DNA of 64,000 nt from NCBI RefSeq assembly GCF_016801775.1, contig NZ_CP069004.1, forward strand, positions 1,860,001 to 1,924,000, read 5' to 3'. Shown piece after piece: positions 9,233 to 17,603 of the stretch. Numbering within the stretch: position 1 is the first letter of the stretch; every line of letters begins with the position of its first letter. The notes below the pieces were generated by a model. That model was given only the letters and a program-made list of their open reading frames with translations. It searched no databases and had not been told where the DNA came from. The DNA is from Sulfitobacter mediterraneus (GTDB taxonomy: Bacteria; Pseudomonadota; Alphaproteobacteria; Rhodobacterales; Rhodobacteraceae). Both the position numbers and the translations under genes were made by a program.

Positions 9233-9556
9233 TCAGTTCGGGTCCGGCACGTTTGAGCCGCGTTTGAAATCCCCCGATGTATAGGTCGGGGGCACAACGC
9301 CGCTGCAAACTGGCTTGCCGTCGCGCGCAAGGCGCGGCGACAGATAGCCTTCGACACCGTCGTCGATAATCCAATGGTCACATCCGTTTGGATCCACCCA
9401 AATGCCTGCTTGCAACTCGCTCAGTGGTTTTTTGTCAAAGCCGCGATCAAAGGACTTGTCCTCCTTGAACCCCAAACCGGGCCCAGCTTCGATATCGACG
9501 CATCCCGCGAGGCCAATAAAACAAGCGCCTACAATTAGAAATCTGCTCTTTTGCAT
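9233..9556 (-). CDS. Small lipoprotein with a WVDPxGCxHW module
   Basis: A roughly 107-residue lipoprotein: signal sequence MQKSRFLIVGACFIG with lipobox LAGC (Cys19). Three ATGs occur in tandem; the third (9556) has AAGGA at the best spacing of 7, and a GTG at 9571 overlaps the upstream stop. Residues 50-84 form a module, GIWVDPNGCDHW...DGKPVC, that is 25/34 identical to a module in the neighbouring OmpA-like protein. The function of the module is unknown to me. The two genes are co-transcribed and probably both act at the outer membrane. Confidence 0.85.
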   Translation of the reverse strand: MQKSRFLIVGACFIGLAGCVDIEAGPGLGFKEDKSFDRGFDKKPLSELQAGIWVDPNGCDHWIIDDGVEGYLSPRLARDGKPVCSGVVPPTYTSGDFKRGSNVPDPN

Positions 9557-9567
9557 CATCATGTCCT

Positions 9568-10140
9568 TCACCGCACACAGAGAATTTCGACGCGGCGGTT
9601 CTGGGCCCGGCCTGCGGCGGTTGCATTGGTGGCAATGGGTTTGCGTTCTCCGTAGCCGCGCACGTTGCTGACGTTACCGCCGTTGGCGCGGGCGATAGCC
9701 GCGACCGCGTTGGCGCGGTTCAAGGACAGCCGCATGTTGTAGGAATCCGAGGCGCGGCTGTCGGTATGACCGGTGATCACAAATGACCGCGCCTTTTCAT
9801 TTTGGAAAAACGCGGCGAGCCGTTCCTGCGCAGAGGTCCCGAGGCGGAAGCTGTTGGTTGCAAAGAACTGGTCCGAATTCAAAACGCCGCAGATGTTGCC
9901 GCCGCGACAAACCGGTTTGCCGTCACGGGTCAAATGCGGGCTCATGAACCCTTCTGCTCCGTCATCCATGACCCAATGCTCGCAGCCATCGGGATCAACC
10001 CAGATACCCGGCACATATTGACCTTGATCGCGGCCCTGCTGTGATGCGGTTTGCGCACCAACGGGCGGTGCGGCCAAAAGGCCGGCCATCATTGCACAGA
10101 TGCCCCATACGCCGATCAGTCTTGAGAGTGTGTTAACCAC
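9568..10140 (-). CDS. OmpA-family peptidoglycan-binding protein with a WVDPxGCxHW module
   Basis: A 190-residue exported protein. GTG 10140 is chosen because AGGA precedes it by 6 bases and it gives a clean signal peptide ending PPVGAQ; ATG 10155 is the alternative. Residues 44-78 carry the module shared with the downstream lipoprotein. Residues 91-188 are an OmpA C-terminal domain with the peptidoglycan-binding pattern TGHTDSR...NxRLSLNRAxAV and the closing AQNRRVEI. There is no beta-barrel, so it is likely periplasmic. It is the first gene of the pair and overlaps the lipoprotein start. Confidence 0.88.
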   Translation of the reverse strand: MVNTLSRLIGVWGICAMMAGLLAAPPVGAQTASQQGRDQGQYVPGIWVDPDGCEHWVMDDGAEGFMSPHLTRDGKPVCRGGNICGVLNSDQFFATNSFRLGTSAQERLAAFFQNEKARSFVITGHTDSRASDSYNMRLSLNRANAVAAIARANGGNVSNVRGYGERKPIATNATAAGRAQNRRVEILCVR

Positions 10141-10337
10141 AAGAGTTCCTCGCATTTCGGTTTCGACGGGCCGGCCCGTTGCCCACACGCCACTGCCGCC
10201 TGCATTCCCTTCAAGGTTAGGCAGAAAAACAGCTGCTGTGAAGCACAGATATCAATATTTAGGGGGTGAAAGTGTTAACGCACCCAATAAAATGCGCCAG
10301 AAACTAGGCTGCGGCATTGCAGATAGGGACCGGATGT

Positions 10338-11660
10338 TTACCCGATTTGTCGCGCAGTGAGGGAATTTGTCATTGATTTCACAATTTTAACTGGCACGAT
10401 GTCGCCAATTTGCGCCTGTGCGTCATCAATATGCACCGCATGAAGATATTCCGATTTACCAAGCATCTGACCGGGGTTGCGGCCCGATTTCTCGACCAGA
10501 ACAGACAGCTCACGGCCAACCATGCTTTGCTGTATCTCTTTCTGATGCTGGGTGATCAACGCCTGCAACCGCTGCAAGCGGTCGTTGGCGACATCGTCAG
10601 GGATAAGCGCACGTTCTGCCGCCGGAGTGCCGGGGCGAGTGGAGTATTTGAACGAATAGGCATAGCCGTAACGGACCTCGCGCACCAGATCCATGGTGGC
10701 CTCGAAATCTGCATCGCTCTCTTCGGGGAAGCCGACGATGAAATCACCGGACATCAGGATATCGGGGCGCGCGGCGCGGATGCGTTCGATCAGCCGAAGA
10801 TAGCTTTCAGCGGTGTGGCTGCGGTTCATCCGCTTGAGGATGTGGTCAGAACCCGATTGTACCGGCAAATGCAGATAGGGCATCAGCGCCTCAACCTCGC
10901 CATGGGCGGCGATCAGATCGTCCTCCATGTCGTTGGGGTGGCTGGTGGTGTAACGAATGCGATCCAGACCGTCGATCTTGGCCAATTCCCGCACAAGGCC
11001 CGCCAGCGTCATGTCGCCCTTGGGGCCAGCACCGTGATAGGCATTGACGTTCTGCCCCAGCAAAGTCACCTCACGCACGCCGCGATCCACCAGGGCGCGG
11101 GCCTCCTCCAGAACGCGGGTGGCGGGGCGGCTGACCTCTGCACCACGCGTATAGGGCACCACGCAGAAGGCGCAGAATTTATCGCAGCCTTCCTGAACCG
11201 TCAGGAACGCCGCCGGGGCGCGTTTGGTCTTGGGGCGGGATTTGAGATGCTCAAACTTGTCTTCTTCAGGGAAATCGGTGTCGAGCGCGGTCTCGCCCTT
11301 GCGCAGTTTTGCCTCCATCTGGGGCAGACGGTGATAGGACTGCGGGCCAACCACCAGATCCACCGCGGGCTGGCGGCGCATGATTTCTGCGCCTTCGGCC
11401 TGCGCAACACAGCCCGCCACGCCGATCTTGAGATCCGGGTTCAACGCCTTGAGCGGCTTGAGGCGCCCCAGTTCGGAATAGACCTTTTCGGCAGCTTTTT
11501 CCCGGATGTGACAGGTGTTGAGCAGGATCATATCCGCGTCATCGGCGGTTTTGGTCTCAATATAACCCTCACCGCCGAGCGCCTCGACCATGCGTTCGCT
11601 GTCATAGACATTCATCTGACAGCCGTATGTCTTGATAAACAGTTTCTTAGGCGTGGTCAT
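10338..11660 (-). CDS. miaB: tRNA-2-methylthio-N6-dimethylallyladenosine synthase
   Basis: Radical-SAM methylthiotransferase that modifies A37 of tRNAs reading codons that start with U. The 440-residue protein has the N-terminal UPF0004 domain with Cys14 (TYGCQMN), Cys50 (NTCHIREK) and Cys84 (VAGCVAQ) for one iron-sulfur cluster, the radical-SAM motif CDKFCAFC (Cys159, 163, 166) for the other, and a C-terminal TRAM domain. ATG 11660 is the family start; the frame extends further upstream without similarity. About 200 bp of non-coding DNA separates it from the OmpA-like gene. Confidence 0.97.
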   Translation of the reverse strand: MTTPKKLFIKTYGCQMNVYDSERMVEALGGEGYIETKTADDADMILLNTCHIREKAAEKVYSELGRLKPLKALNPDLKIGVAGCVAQAEGAEIMRRQPAVDLVVGPQSYHRLPQMEAKLRKGETALDTDFPEEDKFEHLKSRPKTKRAPAAFLTVQEGCDKFCAFCVVPYTRGAEVSRPATRVLEEARALVDRGVREVTLLGQNVNAYHGAGPKGDMTLAGLVRELAKIDGLDRIRYTTSHPNDMEDDLIAAHGEVEALMPYLHLPVQSGSDHILKRMNRSHTAESYLRLIERIRAARPDILMSGDFIVGFPEESDADFEATMDLVREVRYGYAYSFKYSTRPGTPAAERALIPDDVANDRLQRLQALITQHQKEIQQSMVGRELSVLVEKSGRNPGQMLGKSEYLHAVHIDDAQAQIGDIVPVKIVKSMTNSLTARQIG

Positions 11661-11771
11661 GGCAGATATCCGGATCAAAAGGCAGAAGCCGCCATGTAAC
11701 AGTGCCTGCCATGGCTTGCAATGGAGGTGGAATTGGCCGATTCTGCGCCAGACGTTTCTCCGAGAGGTTCC

Positions 11772-12641
11772 ATGCACCATTCTTCGCTAGATGAATTGAT
11801 CAAAGACGCGCCGGAGGCACTGGCCAAGGGACCGGTGGCAGTGATCATGGTGGAGGACGATGTAGAGATCGACACGTCCCTGCGCCATCATCAGCAAGCG
11901 GGGTTCAAATCCATCATCGCGCTCATGCCGACTGAATTTGATTTGCCGCGCGACCTGTCCGAAACGATTCACAGAGTGGATTATGACATGTCTGCGGACA
12001 TGGCGATGGAAACGGCGATCAACGCCATGATTGATCATGCTGCCGGGCAGTGGATGTACTACTGCTACAACGCGGAATACCTGTTCTATCCGTTTTGCGA
12101 GACCCGCAATGTTGTTGAAATGCTGGCCTTTCACACGGAAGAGCGACGCTCTGCATTATTGGCTTATGTCATTGATCTTTATGCTGATGATCTGGGCGAG
12201 CATCCAAACGCGGTCTCGCTGGACCGGGCGCATTTGGACAAATCGGGCTATTACGCTTTGGCCCGCAAGGACGAAGCGAATGGCGGCGACCCAAAGGAAC
12301 GTCAGTTGGATTTCTTTGGCGGGCTCCGCTGGCGATATGAGGAACATGTGCCTGCCACACGGCGCAAGATCGACCGCATTCCGCTGTTTCGTGCGAAGAA
12401 AGGACTGCGCCTTCGGTGGGATCACACCTTTAATGATGAAGAATACAACACCTACGCCTGTCCTTGGCATCACAACATCACGGCGGCGGTCTGTTCTTTC
12501 CGCACGGCCAAGGCGCTCAAGACCAATCCTGGCAGCACCTTTGAAATCGACAGTTTCAAATGGCACAACTCCGCCGCCTTTGAATGGCACTCGCGACAAC
12601 TGCTTGATCTGGGGTTGATGGAACCAGGGCAATGGTTCTGA
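11772..12641 (+). CDS. Glycosyltransferase-like protein, function uncertain
   Basis: A 289-residue soluble protein. The N-terminal part reads like a GT-A nucleotide-sugar fold ([12 protein letters not shown] near residue 25; [12 protein letters not shown]), and the middle has [20 protein letters not shown] and a conserved acidic stretch, [16 protein letters not shown]-terminal WHxSxxFEWHS region follows. I think it is related to family-2-like glycosyltransferases, but catalytic residues cannot be fixed. ATG 11772 has GAGAGG upstream; ATG 11721 would add 17 residues. The desaturase-like gene begins 2 bases after its stop, so the two are co-expressed. Confidence 0.65.
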   Translation: MHHSSLDELIKDAPEALAKGPVAVIMVEDDVEIDTSLRHHQQAGFKSIIALMPTEFDLPRDLSETIHRVDYDMSADMAMETAINAMIDHAAGQWMYYCYNAEYLFYPFCETRNVVEMLAFHTEERRSALLAYVIDLYADDLGEHPNAVSLDRAHLDKSGYYALARKDEANGGDPKERQLDFFGGLRWRYEEHVPATRRKIDRIPLFRAKKGLRLRWDHTFNDEEYNTYACPWHHNITAAVCSFRTAKALKTNPGSTFEIDSFKWHNSAAFEWHSRQLLDLGLMEPGQWF

Positions 12642-12642
12642 A

Positions 12643-13488
12643 ATGACGCAAGCCCTGCTGGAAAACGAAGCGCGATTGCGCATCTTGGTTTTCCTGCTGG
12701 TGTTGCTGATCATGGCGATTTGGGAGATCGCATCCCCCCGCCGCCGCCGCGATATCCCAAGGCTTCTTCGTTGGTCCAACAATCTGGCGATTGTGGTGCT
12801 GGATGCGGCCCTGGTACGGCTGCTGTTTCCCGTGGTGGCTGTTGGCCTTGCTGTCATTGCACAGCAAAACGGTTGGGGTTTGCTGAACCTGCTGGCTTTG
12901 CCGCAATGGCTGGCTGTAGTGGTTTCGCTCCTGCTCTTTGATCTGGCGATCTATCTGCAGCATGTGGTGTTTCACGCGGTGCCTGCCCTGTGGCGGCTGC
13001 ACCGGATGCATCACGCCGATCTGGAATTCGACGTGACCACGGGCCTGCGGTTTCATCCGGTTGAGATCATACTGTCAATGGCGGTCAAGATGACGCTGGT
13101 GTTGATCCTTGGGCCGCCTGCCATCGCGGTCTTGCTGTTTGAGGTGGTGCTGAACGCCAGCGCAATGTTCAATCACGCCAATGTCGACCTGCCAAACCGT
13201 CTGGACCGGATGCTGCGCCTTGTATTGGTCACGCCTGATATGCACCGGGTCCATCATTCGGATATTCCTGCGGAGACCCATAGCAATTTTGGCTTTAACC
13301 TGCCCTGGTGGGATCGGATTTTTGGCACCTATACGGCCCAACCCCGCAAAGGACATACAGGTATGACCATCGGATTGCCGCAGTTCCGGACCCGCCGTGA
13401 TCTGTGGCTTGACCGGATGTTGATGCAACCCCTGCGCGGCGATGAGGAGACGCCAAGGCGCGAGTCCTCCCCGCCCTCGGGCGGCTGA
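12643..13488 (+). CDS. Sterol desaturase / fatty acid hydroxylase family membrane protein
   Basis: A 281-residue di-iron membrane enzyme. Hydrophobic segments lie near 15-30, 45-75, 85-105 and 150-175. The eight-histidine pattern is present: HVVFH (about 107), HRMHH (about 119), FHPVE (about 138) and HRVHHSD (about 205). Family members hydroxylate or desaturate sterols, carotenoids or fatty acids; the substrate here is unknown. It follows the glycosyltransferase-like gene by 2 bases. Its TGA directly abuts the TGA of the opposite gene, so no terminator fits between them. Confidence 0.87.
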   Translation: MTQALLENEARLRILVFLLVLLIMAIWEIASPRRRRDIPRLLRWSNNLAIVVLDAALVRLLFPVVAVGLAVIAQQNGWGLLNLLALPQWLAVVVSLLLFDLAIYLQHVVFHAVPALWRLHRMHHADLEFDVTTGLRFHPVEIILSMAVKMTLVLILGPPAIAVLLFEVVLNASAMFNHANVDLPNRLDRMLRLVLVTPDMHRVHHSDIPAETHSNFGFNLPWWDRIFGTYTAQPRKGHTGMTIGLPQFRTRRDLWLDRMLMQPLRGDEETPRRESSPPSGG

Positions 13489-14283
13489 TCAACGGGGCCA
13501 GAGCACCGGAAACCAATCCTCGCGCAGCTTCTGGCCTTCGGTCATGTCATGGCCCGGATAGGGCGGTGAAGTTGGCCCGGGCCGCTGGGTATAGCGGGCG
13601 TCATCCCCCACCAACCGCAGTGAAAACGCCCGCCTCCGCGCCCCCGAGGTATTGCCCCGCGCACCGTGCAGAATGCCATAGTTGAACGCCACCGCATCGC
13701 CCGGCTCCATCGGCCATTCGCGGATATCCATGCCTTCGGCATCCGGATCCGGGACCGCCATATAAGGTGCAGGATCAAAGAACGCATCCCCCTTGGCCCA
13801 GCGCGTCGGCAGCACGGGTTTTTCCCACAAATGCGATCCCGCGACACAACGCAGCGAGGCCTCCTGCACCGGATCAAGCGGCGACCAGAAACTGACTGTC
13901 TGCTTGCCCTCAACAAAATAATATGGCCCATCCTGATGCCATGGGGTGGCCATCGAGGTGCCCGGCTCTTTGACCAACACGTGATCATGAAACAGCTGCG
14001 CGGATTGGCTTTGCATCAACTCGGAGGCGATCTCAGCAACGTCAGAATTGCGGATCACCTCTTCAAATTCGGGGATACGATCCCAGTTGCAATAATCGTC
14101 AAAGAACAGGCCTGTCTCGCCCGGCTTGTCGTTGTTTGACGCGTATGGGCCTGGCGCCTCCATATTGCGGGCCACACCGGCGCGAAGGGTTTCGACGTGG
14201 TCTGCAAACAGACCTTTGATCAACACCACACCGTCACGCTGGTAGCTGTCGATATGGTCTTGGGTGATCAGGGGATGCGGCAT
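13489..14283 (-). CDS. Phytanoyl-CoA dioxygenase family protein
   Basis: A 264-residue Fe(II)/2-oxoglutarate oxygenase. The iron triad is visible as HxD in PWHQDGPYYFVEG (about residues 124-126) and the distal His in NYGILHGA; the 2-oxoglutarate-binding Arg lies in ARRRAFSLRLVGD. The family hydroxylates acyl-CoAs and many small molecules, so the substrate is open. AAAGGA precedes the ATG. It is divergent from a LysR regulator, which probably controls it, and converges head-on with the desaturase-like gene. Confidence 0.85.
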   Translation of the reverse strand: MPHPLITQDHIDSYQRDGVVLIKGLFADHVETLRAGVARNMEAPGPYASNNDKPGETGLFFDDYCNWDRIPEFEEVIRNSDVAEIASELMQSQSAQLFHDHVLVKEPGTSMATPWHQDGPYYFVEGKQTVSFWSPLDPVQEASLRCVAGSHLWEKPVLPTRWAKGDAFFDPAPYMAVPDPDAEGMDIREWPMEPGDAVAFNYGILHGARGNTSGARRRAFSLRLVGDDARYTQRPGPTSPPYPGHDMTEGQKLREDWFPVLWPR

Positions 14284-14335
14284 TTGATTGTCCTTTGACT
14301 GTGTCTTGCCATGACATTCGCGCCAGCAGTCGTTA

Positions 14336-14358
14336 GTTTCAAATAATAAATGCGAAAC
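14336..14358. promoter_or_regulatory. Candidate LysR operator
   Basis: Dyad GTTTC-N13-GAAAC, 15 bases upstream of the LysR start and inside the 89-bp divergent promoter region shared with the dioxygenase gene. Position and symmetry fit an autoregulatory LysR site, though the spacing is not the standard T-N11-A. Confidence 0.4.
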
Positions 14359-14372
14359 ATTGGAATAGGCTG

Positions 14373-15281
14373 ATGCTATACTTAACGCTCCGGCACTACA
14401 GTTATGTGGTCGCGATTGCCGATCACGGCAGCCTGTCCGCTGCAGCCGCCCATCTGAATGTGTCGCAACCCTCGCTGTCCAATGCGCTGGATATCATCGA
14501 GGCCCGATTGCAGCGGCCCTTGTTCCTGCGCGGGCGCGGACAAGGCGTGACGATAACCCCGGATGGGCGAAACTTTGTCAAAGAGGCCAAATCCCTGCTT
14601 GGGTCGGCCCGAAGACTGGAACAATCAGGGCAATCGCCCCTGTCACAGCCCAGCGTTGCCTTGGGCTGTTTCCACGATCTGGCACCCTTTGTCTTGGCCC
14701 CGGCCCTCAGCCGTTTGCGCCAGTCCCTGCCGGAGATTGAGCTCCGCAGCCGCCTAGGCAATTTTGAAACGCTGGTGCGCGGTATGGCCGAAGGCGCGAT
14801 TGATCTGGCGATCACCTGGGACATTGGCCTGGATGCGCGGTTCAGCAAACGGGTTCTGGGGCACCTGCGTCCGCATGCCTTTATCGCCATGGATCACCCG
14901 CTGGCGCGCCGTGCAGACCTGAAACTGAGCGATCTGGCCGAAGAGGTGTTGATCCTGTCAGATGACGGACTTTCGGTGCAGCATATGGTCAAACTCTGTC
15001 AAAGCGCCGGATTTACCCCGCATTTGGCAGGCCACGCCGCCCCGGTTGAGGTGATGCGGTCCCTTGCCGCCCATGGGGAGGGCATCGGCATCAGCTATTC
15101 GGTGCCCCCATCACAGCACAGCTATGATGGCCGCGCCCTTTGTGCCCTGCCCGTCACGGACCCCGCCGCAGAGGAGCCTGTCGTATTGGCACAATTGGGC
15201 GATCCTGTGCCCGGCGGCACAGCGAATTTGATTGGAGAGATTTTGGAGGACGCAGATTTATTCCGCTTTGGCGGCGCTTAA
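14373..15281 (+). CDS. LysR-family transcriptional regulator
   Basis: A 302-residue regulator with the LysR winged HTH at residues 5-65 (HGSLSAAAAHLNVSQPSLSNALDIIE) and a substrate-binding domain from about 90 to 295. It is transcribed away from the dioxygenase gene, the usual arrangement for a LysR protein and its target. The effector cannot be inferred. Its TAA overlaps the TAA of irr on the other strand (TTAA at 15278-15281). Confidence 0.92.
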   Translation: MLYLTLRHYSYVVAIADHGSLSAAAAHLNVSQPSLSNALDIIEARLQRPLFLRGRGQGVTITPDGRNFVKEAKSLLGSARRLEQSGQSPLSQPSVALGCFHDLAPFVLAPALSRLRQSLPEIELRSRLGNFETLVRGMAEGAIDLAITWDIGLDARFSKRVLGHLRPHAFIAMDHPLARRADLKLSDLAEEVLILSDDGLSVQHMVKLCQSAGFTPHLAGHAAPVEVMRSLAAHGEGIGISYSVPPSQHSYDGRALCALPVTDPAAEEPVVLAQLGDPVPGGTANLIGEILEDADLFRFGGA

Positions 15282-15700
15282 TTCGCTTTGCGTCGCAGAC
15301 GGATCACCACATCCACACTGGCAATCTCGGCCCCGTCAGGCGCGTCTGGCACCTGCGAAATCACCAACTGATCGGCCGGTGCATCGGTCAGCCGCGCATC
15401 ATCTTCCCAATAGAAATGCGGGTGATCATGGGTGTTGGTGTCAAAATAGCTTTTGGAGCCGTCAACAGTAACCTCTTGCAGCAAACCTGCATCGCAAAAA
15501 GCACGTAAGGTGTTGTAAACAGTTGCCAATGACACGGCATCGCCCTGCCCTTTGGCGGCTTCAAACAGGCTTTCGGCGGTGACATGGCGGTGCTGGCCAT
15601 CACCCACCAGAAGGCTGGCCAATGTGACCCGCTGCCGTGTGGGGCGCACCCCGGCCTGTTCCAGCCATCGCGTGCCGTTCTGTTGATGCATCTGTGTCAT
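15278..15700 (-). CDS. irr: Fur-family iron response regulator, Irr type
   Basis: A 140-residue Fur-superfamily protein: winged helix with GVRPTRQRVTLASLL and SLATVYNTLRAF, then the dimerisation domain with HDHPHFYWED. It lacks the CxxC zinc motifs of Fur and Zur, and the HxH cluster is typical of Irr, the haem-responsive regulator of alphaproteobacteria. Irr represses haem and iron-storage genes under low iron and is degraded or inactivated by haem. It is divergent from fabA with 187 bp between; I saw no clear ICE-type palindrome there. Confidence 0.85.
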   Translation of the reverse strand: MTQMHQQNGTRWLEQAGVRPTRQRVTLASLLVGDGQHRHVTAESLFEAAKGQGDAVSLATVYNTLRAFCDAGLLQEVTVDGSKSYFDTNTHDHPHFYWEDDARLTDAPADQLVISQVPDAPDGAEIASVDVVIRLRRKAN

Positions 15701-15887
15701 GATGGCTCCGTTGCGCGTCGTCCCTGCCTACCATATAGGGCGCGGCGACCCTTGTTTTCAATGACTATTCGCCCTCTATGCACAACAGTGCTCATGCCGC
15801 CGCCCGTGGGCTTTGACTTGCGGCTTGTGCAATCGGGGTGCTAGATCAGGTCAACTTGGAACCACGTGACGCAGGAGAGCCGACCCA

Positions 15888-16397
15888 ATGGCCGAATACC
15901 CCACCAGCTTTGACAAAGAAGATCTGTTGAAATGCGCCGAAGGAAAGCTGTTTGGCCCCGGCAACGCCCAATTGCCAGCGCCGCCCATGTTGATGATGGA
16001 CCGGATCACCGATGTCTCGGCCGATGGCGGCGCCCATGGCAAGGGTCATATCACCGCCGAATTCGATATCACGCCCGATCTGTGGTTCTTTGACTGCCAC
16101 TTTCCCGGTAACCCGATCATGCCCGGCTGTCTGGGCCTGGATGGCCTGTGGCAGCTGACCGGTTTCAACCTTGGCTGGCGCGGCTGGCAGGGGCGCGGCT
16201 ATGCCCTTGGCGTGGGTGAGGTGAAGCTGACCGGCATGGTGCGCCCCGACCGCAAGATGCTGACCTACAAGATTGATTTCACCAAGGCGATCCAGACCCG
16301 CCGCCTGACCATGGGTGTCGCCGATGGCATCGTCGAGGCGGACGGCGAGGTAATCTATCAGGTCACCGGAATGAAAGTTGCGCTGAGCGAGAGCTGA
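15888..16397 (+). CDS. fabA: 3-hydroxydecanoyl-ACP dehydratase/isomerase
   Basis: Hot-dog-fold enzyme that dehydrates 3-hydroxydecanoyl-ACP and isomerises the double bond, the branch point for unsaturated fatty acids. The 169-residue protein has the full signature with catalytic His71 ([11 protein letters not shown]) and Asp85 (LGLDGLWQ). AGGAGAG precedes the ATG. It is the first gene of the fabA-fabB-fabI unit, but a foreign-looking gene follows one base after its stop. Confidence 0.97.
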   Translation: MAEYPTSFDKEDLLKCAEGKLFGPGNAQLPAPPMLMMDRITDVSADGGAHGKGHITAEFDITPDLWFFDCHFPGNPIMPGCLGLDGLWQLTGFNLGWRGWQGRGYALGVGEVKLTGMVRPDRKMLTYKIDFTKAIQTRRLTMGVADGIVEADGEVIYQVTGMKVALSES

Positions 16398-16398
16398 A

Positions 16399-17196
16399 AT
16401 GAATAGGCCGAAGGAAGACGTTTTCTTCGATTCCGAGTTCCGAGAGCGTTATCTTGAAGAACTCGGAATAAGCTCAACTGACAAAATTGCAGTCAAAGAA
16501 GCCTACGAAACGGCGCATAGAATTCGCGAGTTTGAAATTGAATTATACTGGAAGCGAACAGCTTACCTTTGGGCGATGCAAGCGGCCTTAATAGGCATAG
16601 CTATGTTTCTTTGGACGGCAGGGGATACCACCATCTCTTTGACTTCTTCGAAAAGCTGGTCCGAGCCCAAAATAATAATCACAACAAATCCTAGCAATAA
16701 CTCTCTATGGGCAATCACCGTATTGTCCAGTTTGTCCTTAACGATTGCCTGGCTCTGGGCCGCGGTGATTAGTGGCGCGAAATTTTGGCAAAACAATTGG
16801 GAAAGGCATGTTGATATTCTCGGCCATGCACTGGGCCAGAACCTATATCAAGTCTACCCTTTGCAAGCCCCCGAAACGATACCACCGTTCAGCGTTACCA
16901 AGGTCAATCGATACATCGTTGCCGCGTTTATCTGTTTCTGGAATGTCAATCTGTTATGGTCTCTTTGGGAACTCGCGTCTGTTTATTCCGGCATTTCTCC
17001 TCCGAAACTGACCATAGTTTGCGCGGTTTTCGTTTCATACGTTGTCGGATGTATTTTCTTCCTCAATCAGTTTGTTAATAGCATATTTTATTCTGGATTG
17101 CGAATGTCGCGATATGGCGCTCCGGTCGAGGGCTTACCAAAAGGACCTGGAAAACCAGAACTACACCAGCGAAGCCGCCTTCCGAGGCAGGACTGA
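16399..17196 (+). CDS. AT-rich four-helix membrane protein inserted between fabA and fabB
   Basis: A 265-residue protein starting one base after the fabA stop. An N-terminal cytoplasmic helix (about 25-50, RIREFEIELYWKRTAYLWAM) leads into hydrophobic segments near 55-75, 103-128, 170-192 and 200-222. The motif SGAKFWQNNWERHVDIL resembles a broad family of small bacterial membrane proteins, some labelled RipA-like; this is from memory and unverified. The gene is far richer in A+T than its neighbours and uses ATA, TTA and AAT codons freely, a sign of recent transfer. The usual fab operon has no such gene. Function unknown. Confidence 0.8.
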   Translation: MNRPKEDVFFDSEFRERYLEELGISSTDKIAVKEAYETAHRIREFEIELYWKRTAYLWAMQAALIGIAMFLWTAGDTTISLTSSKSWSEPKIIITTNPSNNSLWAITVLSSLSLTIAWLWAAVISGAKFWQNNWERHVDILGHALGQNLYQVYPLQAPETIPPFSVTKVNRYIVAAFICFWNVNLLWSLWELASVYSGISPPKLTIVCAVFVSYVVGCIFFLNQFVNSIFYSGLRMSRYGAPVEGLPKGPGKPELHQRSRLPRQD

Positions 17197-17238
17197 CAGG
17201 ATCCAGATCACTGGCGCGACCGAAGCTCTCCAAGTGAG

Positions 17239-17268
17239 AGGCTGACCAGCGTACTGCGGGTGCAGGGG
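17239..17268 (+). repeat. Imperfect direct repeat, left copy
   Basis: Begins AGGCTGACCAGCGTACTGCG and matches 17461-17490 at 23 of 30 bases; five of the seven differences are transitions. It lies just after the AT-rich gene. Confidence 0.55.
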
Positions 17269-17460
17269 TATTTGGAAACCTCGCACCTATCCTCAATTGC
17301 GTCGATGTCCCCAAGGGGATCCCCCCTGATTATGTGAGGGATTGAAACCAAAGCCCCAGCGGGCAGCAGGATGGTCTAGGTTGAAACCAGACACACCAGC
17401 CAATCCAGGGGCGGCCCCCGGCCGAGGTGGGGGCAAAGCCCCCGCCTGGGGGGCGGGCGG

Positions 17461-17490
17461 AGGCTGACCGGTGTGCTGCGGGCGCGGCCG
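17461..17490 (+). repeat. Imperfect direct repeat, right copy
   Basis: Begins AGGCTGACCGGTGTGCTGCG, 222 bp downstream of the left copy. It lies about 110 bp before fabB. Confidence 0.55.
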
Positions 17491-17603
17491 TTCTTTGAAA
17501 TCCAGCCAACCCACCCCAGGCGGTCGGCGCAGAGCGCCCCTAACCGCTTGCGCCCCCGCACCCTGCTGTCATACACAGAACCAACCAATCAAAGGAGTGC
17601 GGT

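Larger units (their letters stand above)
17197..17603. other. 407-bp non-coding region between the membrane protein gene and fabB
   Basis: No convincing gene is seen. It holds an imperfect 30-bp direct repeat (17239-17268 and 17461-17490, 23 of 30 identical), a small hairpin TCCCC-AA-GGGGA near 17308, a stem GGGGGC-AAA-GCCCCC (17429-17443) in a very GC-rich stretch, and two GRTTGAAACC words. The end supplies the fabB ribosome site. It looks like remodelled DNA left by the insertion of the upstream gene. Confidence 0.6.

Noticed and set aside
15701..15887. Search for an Irr ICE box or iron-rhodo-box between irr and fabA
   Set aside because: No palindrome of the known form was visible.
17335..17390. 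Two GRTTGAAACC words that look like the end of a CRISPR repeat
   Set aside because: The flanking sequence of the two words does not match, only two occur, and there is no cas gene.
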